Assembly: GCA_900550105.1 (NCBI GenBank)
Contig: URQW01000026.1
Span: 1 to 36,273, forward strand
Source: an uncultured Pelosinus sp.
GTDB taxonomy: Bacteria; Bacillota; Negativicutes; UMGS1260
DNA length: 36,273 nt
Reading direction: 5' to 3'
Part shown: positions 24,152 to 32,105 of the stretch, piece after piece
Position numbering within the stretch: the first letter of the stretch is position 1
Layout of the letters: the number at the start of each line of letters is the position of its first letter
The notes under the pieces: model-generated
Database searches by the model: none
Told to the model about the DNA's origin: nothing
What the model saw: only the letters and a program-made list of their open reading frames with translations
Position numbers and translations under genes: made by a program

Positions 24152-25263
24152 AACAAGAAGATCAATTACTTCACAGATTATCGACAGGGGAAGCGGTGTA
24201 TTTAAGGCCGACGACAAGAACGATTTTTGTCGCCTTTAAGCGGCCGCGAAAGGTAATTAGTACGTCGCTCTTAAATGGCGGCTACCGAGAAGATATCACA
24301 GGTGTATTTAATCATAATTCTGGTCCAGATAATGGGACTCACTGCCAGCTTCGTGCTGGTACCTATGTAGAACATATGAAAATTATTGCTGCCGAAGCTG
24401 ATTTACGGCCTGAACAGACTACGGGAATGGGTACAGCAGCGCAGATGGAAAATGCTGCTGTTGTTGTTAAAACCTATCAAGAACTTGTGGTAACAGCCAT
24501 TGCTACAGCTGGTGTTGAAGGCAACGGCGGGCGGGTTGGTGATCCGGCTGGTCACTATAATCCCGGTCAAGTGACGGGAACTCATAAAAGCGGCACAATT
24601 AATATTTTTCTTCATATTGATGCAGATATGCCGCCGGGAACTTTGGCTAGGGCTCTTGTTACTTGTACGGAAGCTAAGACGGCAGCTTTGCAGGAACTGA
24701 TGGTTGGCAGTTTGTATTCGACAGGCCTCGCTACTGGCTCCGGTACAGATCAAACTGTAATCGTTGCGAATCCTGATTCGTCGCTTTATTTTGAAGGGGC
24801 AGGAAAACATAATAAATTGGGAGAACTGATCGGGCTTGCTGTACAGCAGGCTGTGACAGAAGCTTTGCAAAAACAAAATAGCTTATGCCCGAATAAGCAG
24901 CATAGCGTATTACGGCGCATGAAACGCTTTGGTATTTCAGAAGACTCTTTATGGCAGCGGAGTCAGGAAGTAATACAAAAGCAAGGGGAAGACGCGAAGA
25001 AAGTATTTTTACAAGCCTTGTATACTTGGGAAAAAGAAGCCGATGCTGTAACTTATACCTCCTTATATGTACATTTACTGGATCAATTGCAATGGCAGTT
25101 ATTAGGCGAAGCAGAAGCTCTTAGCGCTGGCAATGAAATCATTAATCTTTTAGCGGTAAGATATGATGCTAAAAAAGTAAATCTCATTGAGGGAACTGTT
25201 AGTTCGATGACTGAGGGTTGGGAAAGATTGATTTTAGCTTGTGTAGTTAGGCCGTTGTTTTAA
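24148..25263 (+). CDS. cbiZ: Adenosylcobinamide amidohydrolase CbiZ, long form, second copy
   Basis: A 371-residue paralog of the protein at 13316-14401. The same landmarks occur in the same order: STSLLNGGYRED, TGMGTAAQMEN, GRVGDPAGHY, ALVTCTEAKTAALQELM and STGLATGSGTDQ. A shared C-terminal extension of about 120 residues contains YTSLYVHLLDQLQWQLL. It should cleave adenosylcobinamide or a related corrinoid at the amide linking the nucleotide-loop arm, giving adenosylcobyric acid. Translation is coupled to the nitrilase-family gene (ATGA), and cobN follows 29 bases later. Having two copies in one B12 regulon hints at different corrinoid substrates. Confidence 0.9.
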   Translation: MKQEDQLLHRLSTGEAVYLRPTTRTIFVAFKRPRKVISTSLLNGGYREDITGVFNHNSGPDNGTHCQLRAGTYVEHMKIIAAEADLRPEQTTGMGTAAQMENAAVVVKTYQELVVTAIATAGVEGNGGRVGDPAGHYNPGQVTGTHKSGTINIFLHIDADMPPGTLARALVTCTEAKTAALQELMVGSLYSTGLATGSGTDQTVIVANPDSSLYFEGAGKHNKLGELIGLAVQQAVTEALQKQNSLCPNKQHSVLRRMKRFGISEDSLWQRSQEVIQKQGEDAKKVFLQALYTWEKEADAVTYTSLYVHLLDQLQWQLLGEAEALSAGNEIINLLAVRYDAKKVNLIEGTVSSMTEGWERLILACVVRPLF

Positions 25264-25292
25264 TAGAAAACATAAGAGGGTAGGGGAAAGGT

Positions 25293-28200
25293 ATGGGACG
25301 CATCTTATTTTTAACCAATATGGAACGGCAGCAATCAATGCTGGAAAAAGCCCGTAATATTGTTACTTCTGAAGGCTTAAAAGTAGATATCCGTACAGTG
25401 TTGTTAAATGACGCCATTCCTTGGGGAAAGGAATGGGAGAAGACCTTTAATGCTACTGATATTATCGTTTTTACCTGGATGGGAACGGGACTTGATACAG
25501 CATTTTTGCGTAAGTCCGCCGAATATTTACGTCGTCGCCAACTGACTCATGTAATGTTTATTGATGAGCCTAGTGCTGGGGAATTATCTTATGGCGTCAG
25601 CGCTGAAGCGAAAGAAATGTTAAATAACTATTTGGCTTATGGCGGTATGGAAAACTTTAAAAATTTTTGGTATTGGTTGGCTAAGACTTATTGCCAAGTC
25701 GAGATAGCGGTAGATGCGCCGAAAGAACTTTTATGGCACGGGATATATCATCCAAAAGCGACGGAAGCCTATACCGATCTAGCTACTTATCGAGCAGAGT
25801 TTTGTTGTGAGAACAGGCCGACTGTCGGGATTATTTTCTATCGCGATGAATGGGTATGGGGTGATTTGGCCTATCAAACGGCGTTGATTGAAGAAATTGA
25901 ACGTCAAAACATGAATGCTATTGCTGTCTTTTGTCAATATACAGGTAATCGCGCTAAAGGAATTCCAGGATTACAAGAAAGTATGGCTGCTTTTTTCTGC
26001 TTGGATGGGAAGAGTAGCGTAGATGTAATCTTAAATACCTTTAAGTTTTCGATGCTCTCCATGCAGTCAGTCACGCAACAAGATTTGAATCAGTTAGATG
26101 TGCCAATTTTACAAGCCTATACGCTGTATCAGTCGCGAGCGGAATGGAAAGAGTCAATCGAGGGTATGACCGCTATGGAAATGGCAGTTAGTATTGCCTT
26201 GCCGGAATTTGACGGAGCGCTTCATGGCGTGCCTATTGCCGGACGCGAGACGAAAAGTGGGCAGACTGCTGCCTATCTGCCTCTGTCAGAACGGATTGCA
26301 ACCATGATTCGTAAGGCCGGTAAATGGGCCAAGCTGCGTCATAAACCAAATTGGGAAAAAAAGGTCGCCATTGTGTTTCATAATTACCCGCCGACAAACT
26401 CGAATGTGGGCAGCGCCGCCGGTCTTGATTCACCAGAAAGTATTAGGTTGTTACTGGCTCGAATGCGAGATGAAGGCTACCAGATTGATACAATACCAGA
26501 AGATAGTGAAGCTTTTATGAATCTTTTGTTATCTCATGCGACAAATGACAGACGCTATTTGACAGAAAAACAAATTGCTGAAGCCGATGGTAAACTGACA
26601 AAAGCTGAATATCAAAACTGGTTTGACAATACAACGGAAAAAACACAGCAGCAGTTAGAAAAAGACTGGGGAGAGGCGCCTGGAGACGTTTTTTCTTACG
26701 ATGGAAGCCTCCTTGTTCCCGGGATGCTCAATGGAAACATTTATATTACGGTGCAGCCGCCGCGGGGCTTTGGCGAGGATCCCGGAAAGATTTATCATTC
26801 TCCTGACTGTGCGCCGACGCATCATTACTTAGGATTTTATTACTGGCTGCGTGATATTTGGCAGGCAGATGCTGTACTGCATATTGGTACACACGGTTCG
26901 CTAGAATGGCTGCCTGGAAAAGGGGCCGGCTTATCTGAGGAATGTTATCCTGATCTGTCCTTAGGGGATTTGCCGAATATTTATCCTTATTGGGTTACTG
27001 TTGTTGGCGAAGGGGTGCAGGCGAAACGGCGCAGTGCTGCCTGTCTGATTAGCTATCTAACTCCGCCAATGAGTCAAGCTGGAACCTATGAAGAACTGGC
27101 GGAATTGGAAAAGCTGCTTGATGAGTATTGTCATTTTAAGCAGACTCAGCCAGAGCAGCTGGAAACTGTGGCTGGCTTGATTCGTGAAAAAGCTGGTGAG
27201 GCCAATTTACTGGAAGACGTTATAGAAGAAACGTGCGAATCCTTTGATGAATTTATTGGTAAACTGCACGTTTTTGTTACCGATATTAAAAACATGCAAA
27301 TTCGTACAGGGCTTCATATCTTTGGCCGTCCGCCCGCAGGCGATACTTTGATTGAATATCTTCTGGCTTTGACAAAAATGAAAAATGGCGATATTCCTTC
27401 GCTGACGCAGACTGTTGCCGGACTTCACGGCTTTGATTATTATGAGTTGCTAGAAAATAGCGGTAAGTTATTACCTGATCAAAGCAAGACGTATGGTGTG
27501 TTAGCTGATGAAATATGGGAAGCTTGTCGCGAAATTTTACTGTGTTTGGCAGAAGGGGATTTTCAAGCAGAAAAGGCCGATTTGGTGTTAGCCCTGCCTT
27601 TTGCAGCCAGATTACCGGAAATGTTAAAAGAACAGCTTTTGACTGCAGCTAAATATGTTTGTGAAAGTATCGCGCCTAATCTGGCTAAGACGACGCAAGA
27701 GGTTACGAATCTTCTACATGCCTTGCAAGGGGGCTATGTGGAACCAGGGCCAGGCGGTGCGCCTACGAGCGGCGGTGCCGATATTTTGCCTACAGGACGT
27801 AATTTTTACGGGGTTGATCCGCGCACATTGCCGACCCCGGCAGCTTGGAAAATTGGCAAAATCATGGGGGATCAGGTGATTGATCGTTATATTGGCGAGG
27901 AAGGTCATTATCCTGAAAGCATCGGGATTGTTTTGTGGGCTACCAGCAATATGCGTAGCCACGGACAGTGCATTGCTCAATTTTTATATTTATTAGGTGT
28001 GAAGCCTCTTTGGCAAAAAGGCAGCATGCGTGTAATTGATTTGGAAGTTATTCCGCTAACAGAATTACAACGACCACGTATTGACGTAACCGGGCGGATC
28101 AGCGGTTTGTTTCGCGACAGTATGCCGATGGCGTCAGAGTGGCTCGACAAGGCAGTTCAACTAGTTTCTTCGCTTGATGAGTCTTTTGAAGAAAACTATA

Positions 28201-29009
28201 TTAAGAGGCATATTGAAATAGAGGCAAAAGAATTAATTGCAACAGGATCTGATGAGAAAGAGGCTTGGGAACAGGCTAGTTGGCGGATTTTCGGCGATCC
28301 GCCGGGAACATATGGCGCTGGAATTGGCGATGTACTGGAAGCGAAAAATTGGGAAACTATTGATGATTTAGCAGATGTGTATGTGCGGTGGGGCGGACAT
28401 GCCTATAGCGGCAACGGTAAAGGCGCTTATATGCCGGATTTATTCCGACGCCGTATGAAGAGCTTAGAGGTAACGATTCATAATCAAGATAACCGGGAAA
28501 TCAGCATGCTGAATTCTGATGATTATAATGCTTATCATGGCGGCATGATTGCTTCTGTACGCAGCATTAAAGGCGAAGCGCCGCGATCTTACAGCGGCGA
28601 CAGCTCTGATCGTCAGAAGGTTGTAATGCGCAGTACCCAGGAAGAATTAAAACGAATGTTTCGCGGGGAAGCCATTAATCCTAAATTTATTGAGGGAATG
28701 AAGCAGCATGGCTACAAGGGAGCTGCTGATTTGGCAAATTATGTTGCTCATAGCTACCAGTGGGATGCGACAAGCGATGTTATGGAAGACTGGATGTATG
28801 AAAAATATGCAGAAAAGTATGCACTAGATAGTTCTATGCAAGAATGGATGAAACGAGTAAATCCTTGGGCTTTGCAGCGTATTGCCGAAACCTTGCTGGA
28901 AGCGTCGCAACGCGGTTTATGGCAGGCTTCTGATGAGATGAAGCAGGAACTTGAACAGTTGTATTTGTCGATTGAAGGCGAGCTGGAGGATCGAAGTGAT
29001 GAGGTATAG
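25293..29009 (+). CDS. cobN: CobN/BchH-family metal chelatase large subunit
   Basis: A 1238-residue member of the CobN/magnesium chelatase H family, the porphyrin- or corrin-binding subunit of ATP-dependent class I chelatases. The central signature is clear around residues 500-590: HHYLGFYYWLRDIW, HIGTHGSLEWLPGKGAGLS, DLPNIYPYWV, GEGVQAKRR and YLTPPMSQAGTYEEL. The C-terminal part has the conserved YGVDPRTLPTPAAW near residue 835 and FGDPPGTYGAGI. The length is close to aerobic CobN (about 1275). ChlI- and ChlD-like partners lie 2 kb downstream. In aerobic B12 synthesis CobN inserts cobalt late, a route not expected in an anaerobe, so the natural substrate and the direction (insertion or removal) remain open. 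Confidence 0.92.
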   Translation: MGRILFLTNMERQQSMLEKARNIVTSEGLKVDIRTVLLNDAIPWGKEWEKTFNATDIIVFTWMGTGLDTAFLRKSAEYLRRRQLTHVMFIDEPSAGELSYGVSAEAKEMLNNYLAYGGMENFKNFWYWLAKTYCQVEIAVDAPKELLWHGIYHPKATEAYTDLATYRAEFCCENRPTVGIIFYRDEWVWGDLAYQTALIEEIERQNMNAIAVFCQYTGNRAKGIPGLQESMAAFFCLDGKSSVDVILNTFKFSMLSMQSVTQQDLNQLDVPILQAYTLYQSRAEWKESIEGMTAMEMAVSIALPEFDGALHGVPIAGRETKSGQTAAYLPLSERIATMIRKAGKWAKLRHKPNWEKKVAIVFHNYPPTNSNVGSAAGLDSPESIRLLLARMRDEGYQIDTIPEDSEAFMNLLLSHATNDRRYLTEKQIAEADGKLTKAEYQNWFDNTTEKTQQQLEKDWGEAPGDVFSYDGSLLVPGMLNGNIYITVQPPRGFGEDPGKIYHSPDCAPTHHYLGFYYWLRDIWQADAVLHIGTHGSLEWLPGKGAGLSEECYPDLSLGDLPNIYPYWVTVVGEGVQAKRRSAACLISYLTPPMSQAGTYEELAELEKLLDEYCHFKQTQPEQLETVAGLIREKAGEANLLEDVIEETCESFDEFIGKLHVFVTDIKNMQIRTGLHIFGRPPAGDTLIEYLLALTKMKNGDIPSLTQTVAGLHGFDYYELLENSGKLLPDQSKTYGVLADEIWEACREILLCLAEGDFQAEKADLVLALPFAARLPEMLKEQLLTAAKYVCESIAPNLAKTTQEVTNLLHALQGGYVEPGPGGAPTSGGADILPTGRNFYGVDPRTLPTPAAWKIGKIMGDQVIDRYIGEEGHYPESIGIVLWATSNMRSHGQCIAQFLYLLGVKPLWQKGSMRVIDLEVIPLTELQRPRIDVTGRISGLFRDSMPMASEWLDKAVQLVSSLDESFEENYIKRHIEIEAKELIATGSDEKEAWEQASWRIFGDPPGTYGAGIGDVLEAKNWETIDDLADVYVRWGGHAYSGNGKGAYMPDLFRRRMKSLEVTIHNQDNREISMLNSDDYNAYHGGMIASVRSIKGEAPRSYSGDSSDRQKVVMRSTQEELKRMFRGEAINPKFIEGMKQHGYKGAADLANYVAHSYQWDATSDVMEDWMYEKYAEKYALDSSMQEWMKRVNPWALQRIAETLLEASQRGLWQASDEMKQELEQLYLSIEGELEDRSDEV

Positions 29010-29964
29010 TCAGAAAAACTCTGCCTATCAATTGGTATTTTTTGTCCTTATTATAAGCTGCTTATTGATGCCAGGCTGTAAAGCGCCGACCGCTGCTCTG
29101 GCGGCAGAGGACAAAGCTGGCTATGAAGTCACTGATGCACAGGGGACTGTCATTAAGCTCGCTCATAAACCGAACCGGATTATAACCATGTCTTTATCGA
29201 CTGATGAAATCATCCTTAGCATGATAGAGCCAGAGCGGATGGCTGCTCTCTATTATTTGTCAGGCGATCCGGGGATCTCAACAATTGCCGATAAGGCATC
29301 ACGCGTTTCAGTAAGAATTAAAGATTATAATGCCGAAGCCTTAATGGCGTTGCATCCGGATTTAATTATTATCCCTGATTGGCAAAAGGCGGATGTCATA
29401 CAGACTTTGCGTGATGTAGGGCTTCCCGTTTTTGTCTGTCGAGGCCCAGCCACGGTGATGGAAGTAAAAGATACAATCAGGCAAATTGCCTTGGCCATTG
29501 GAGAGCCGCAAGCATCTGAAGCAATTGTAGCAAAAATGGAGTCTGATTTGTCAGTGATTGCGGCTAAGGTGGCCAAAATACCGCCGGAGAAGCGCCAGAC
29601 CGTTATGCTTGTTTCCCATATGGCGACTTATGGCGGTAAGGGCAGTCTCTTTGATGATATGTGCCGATATGCCGGTCTGCTGAATGGTTCAGCTGTTGTC
29701 GGTTTGGGGAAAAATGATGCTTTAAGTAAAGAAGCTATTGTAAAAGCAAATCCTGATCTTATTTTAATGCCTACCTGGAACGGCGGTAAAATTAAGGTTA
29801 GCGAGCTAAAAGAAGAATTCGCCAATGATCCATCGCTGCAAAGTGTCAAGGCTATTCAACATAAACGGCTGATACAGTTGCCTGATCAATATTTGTATAG
29901 TGCAACTCAAGATATTACCAAAGCGATCGACGATATGGCCGAAGCTGCATATTCTATGAAATAA
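28999..29964 (+). CDS. BtuF-like substrate-binding lipoprotein (paralog A)
   Basis: A 321-residue ABC-type tetrapyrrole/metal-chelate binding protein. I chose the ATG at 28999, within the end of cobN (11-base overlap), because GGAGG lies nine bases upstream and a lipoprotein signal follows (VFFVLIISCLLMPGC, lipobox MPGC). The start of the binding domain reads KPNRIITMSLSTDEIILS near residue 53, and the C-terminal lobe has TYGGKGSLFDDMCRYAG near residue 213. It is clearly paralogous to 34104-35096 and more distant from the protein at 4804. Ligand unknown; context suggests a corrinoid or other tetrapyrrole. Confidence 0.85.
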   Translation: MRYSQKNSAYQLVFFVLIISCLLMPGCKAPTAALAAEDKAGYEVTDAQGTVIKLAHKPNRIITMSLSTDEIILSMIEPERMAALYYLSGDPGISTIADKASRVSVRIKDYNAEALMALHPDLIIIPDWQKADVIQTLRDVGLPVFVCRGPATVMEVKDTIRQIALAIGEPQASEAIVAKMESDLSVIAAKVAKIPPEKRQTVMLVSHMATYGGKGSLFDDMCRYAGLLNGSAVVGLGKNDALSKEAIVKANPDLILMPTWNGGKIKVSELKEEFANDPSLQSVKAIQHKRLIQLPDQYLYSATQDITKAIDDMAEAAYSMK

Positions 29965-29983
29965 ATATGAAGTAAGGGAAGTA

Positions 29984-31030
29984 GTGATAGTGGGACGACA
30001 AATTAAAATGCTGATTTTGGCCTTAACTGGAGAATGCAACTTTGCTTGTGATTATTGCTATGCCCATGAGCAGCCACCGCAGGTTATAGCCTTTGAAACT
30101 GCGGTAAAAGCCATTGATTTAGCGGCTCAATCGAAACAATCGTTTGTATTGCAATTTACTGGCGGTGAGCCGCTGCTTGCTTTTCCGGTCCTAAAAAAAA
30201 TTGCTGCTTATGTAAGCGATAAAAAAATACCGGCATTGATGCAAATTCAGACCAACGCATCGCTCGTGGATCAGGAAAAAGCAGCTTTTTTGAAAAAGGC
30301 TAAAATTGGTGTTGGTATTAGCTTCGATGGCTGGCCGCAGCAGAATGATTTTTTCCGGCGCTTGCCGTCAGGCGGCGGAACAAGTCCATTGATTTTACAG
30401 GGAGTTGAGGCTTTAGCGGCGGCTAAAGTAGAAGTGGGAATTACTTGTGTAGTGACGAAGAAAAATGCAGCAGGCTTAGCCGGAATTGTTGATATGGCGT
30501 ATTATCTTGGCAATGTGCGAAAAATTGGATTTGATTTGTTGCGAGCGCAAGGCCGCGGCGCCGCTTTGACTGCCGCCGAACCGCAGGAATTAGCCAAGGG
30601 ACTGCAGCTTGCAATTGCTAGAGTCCGAGTATTGCAAGGCTATACAGGAAGAAAAATTTCCTTTTCTCATACGATGCGGGTAGAGAGTCTGGCTAAGCAG
30701 GAAATGACAGGCTTCGCTCACTGCCATGCGATGAATGGGGAAGCGGCTTATATTGATCCGCAAGGTAATATTTATGCCTGCGCATCCCTAGCGGGAATGG
30801 AACAATTTTTTATCGGCCATGTTGATACGGGCATTGATGCGAGCCGACAGCGAGAAATTTCCGATCTGATTCAAACGCAAATGTCATTTTGTCCGCAGTG
30901 TTCTTCGTTTGCCTTGTGCGGCGGCGCTTGTTTTGCCAGATGGTATGGTGCTGGGAAAAAAGATCAGCCTTATGAGGGCGAATGTGTCTTGAAAAATACT
31001 TTTATTCAAGAGTACAAAACTCGGCAATAA
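29984..31030 (+). CDS. Radical SAM protein with SPASM domain
   Basis: A 348-residue radical S-adenosylmethionine enzyme. The canonical Cx3CxxC cluster motif is C18-x3-C22-x2-C25 (GECNFACDYCYA). FTGGEPLL follows near residue 58. The C-terminal SPASM region has several cysteines: AHCHAMNG, YACASL, FCPQCSSFALCGGACFAR and GECVL, enough for two auxiliary clusters. The likely start is GTG at 29984 with AAGGGAAG just upstream; GTG at 29990 and ATG at 30008 are alternatives. SPASM members usually modify peptides or proteins, but no precursor peptide gene is visible nearby. Its position between a binding protein and chelatase subunits suggests maturation of a pathway protein or direct chemistry on a tetrapyrrole. 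Confidence 0.87.
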   Translation: MIVGRQIKMLILALTGECNFACDYCYAHEQPPQVIAFETAVKAIDLAAQSKQSFVLQFTGGEPLLAFPVLKKIAAYVSDKKIPALMQIQTNASLVDQEKAAFLKKAKIGVGISFDGWPQQNDFFRRLPSGGGTSPLILQGVEALAAAKVEVGITCVVTKKNAAGLAGIVDMAYYLGNVRKIGFDLLRAQGRGAALTAAEPQELAKGLQLAIARVRVLQGYTGRKISFSHTMRVESLAKQEMTGFAHCHAMNGEAAYIDPQGNIYACASLAGMEQFFIGHVDTGIDASRQREISDLIQTQMSFCPQCSSFALCGGACFARWYGAGKKDQPYEGECVLKNTFIQEYKTRQ

Positions 31031-31061
31031 TTTAATGCTAAGAGCAAAAGGAGAGAATTTA

Positions 31062-32087
31062 ATGCATTCAAGTGTATATCCCTTTACAGCTATTGTTGGT
31101 CAAGAAGCGATGAAGCTAGCTTTGATTTTAAATGTAATTAATCCAGCCCTTGGCGGTGTGTTGATTAAAGGGGAAAAAGGAACGGCAAAATCAACAGCGG
31201 TTCGCGCTTTGGCTGATTTACTACCAGCGATGGATAGTGTGAAAGGCTGTGTATTTCGCTGTGATCCAGCTGATGAAGCGCATTTATGCGAACAGTGTTT
31301 GGCAGAGAAACAAGCGAGTAAAGCAGTAGTGAAGCAGACCGTAAAAATGAAAGTGGTTGAGCTTCCGGTAAGCGCTACTGAAGATCGGGTAGTCGGGACG
31401 CTCGATATTGAGCATGCCATTAAAGTTGGTGAAAAAAAGTTTGAACCAGGTATTTTGGCGCAAGCTAACCGAAATATTTTATATGTTGATGAAATCAATC
31501 TGCTTGATGATCATGTGGTTGATGTATTGCTTGATGCGGCTGCAATGGGGGTGAATACCGTTGAGAGAGAGGGCGTTTCGTATTCGCATCCTGCTAAATT
31601 TGTGCTTGTTGGTACGATGAATCCCGAAGAAGGCGATATTCGGCCGCAACTTCTGGATCGTTTTGGTTTATCTGTTACGGTAAATGGTGAACACGAGCCC
31701 CAGCAACGGGTTGAAGTCATTAAACGGCGTTTGGCTTATGAACAGGATAGCGCCGCTTTTGCTGTTGGATATAAAGATATGCAGCGCGAATTAGGCCAGA
31801 AAATCATTGCGGCACGGCAGTTGCTGCCTAAAGTTATGCTTAGTGATGATTTGCTAGAGCTTGTGGCGAAAATGTCGATCCAACTAGAAGTTGATGGTCA
31901 TCGGGCTGATATTACAGTTATCAAGACAGCTATGACTTTAGCCGCTTTTGATGAACGCGAGTCTGTCAGTGTGGAAGACATAAAAAAAGCTGTTCGTTTT
32001 GCTTTGCCTCATAGAATGCGTCGACGTCCTTTTGAAGAAGGCGTGCTGAATTGGGATAAGGTGGAAGCTTTATTACAAGGAGCATAG
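31062..32087 (+). CDS. chlI: BchI/ChlI-like AAA+ chelatase subunit
   Basis: A 341-residue AAA+ ATPase of the magnesium-chelatase I family. Walker A is GEKGTAKST near residues 36-44, followed by a cysteine-bearing insert (FRCDPADEAHLCEQC). Walker B is ILYVDEINLL near residue 140, and the sensor region GTMNPEEGDIRPQLLDRFGL and a C-terminal lid with GHRADITVIKTA follow. It would form a hexamer with the ChlD-like protein to drive metal transfer by CobN. I chose the ATG at 31062, which has AAAGGAGAG upstream, over the ATG at 31035. Given the CobN partner it is unlikely to be a true magnesium chelatase; the symbol marks the family only. Confidence 0.9.
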   Translation: MHSSVYPFTAIVGQEAMKLALILNVINPALGGVLIKGEKGTAKSTAVRALADLLPAMDSVKGCVFRCDPADEAHLCEQCLAEKQASKAVVKQTVKMKVVELPVSATEDRVVGTLDIEHAIKVGEKKFEPGILAQANRNILYVDEINLLDDHVVDVLLDAAAMGVNTVEREGVSYSHPAKFVLVGTMNPEEGDIRPQLLDRFGLSVTVNGEHEPQQRVEVIKRRLAYEQDSAAFAVGYKDMQRELGQKIIAARQLLPKVMLSDDLLELVAKMSIQLEVDGHRADITVIKTAMTLAAFDERESVSVEDIKKAVRFALPHRMRRRPFEEGVLNWDKVEALLQGA

Positions 32088-32105
32088 AAATGGGAGGGCT
32101 GTTGC

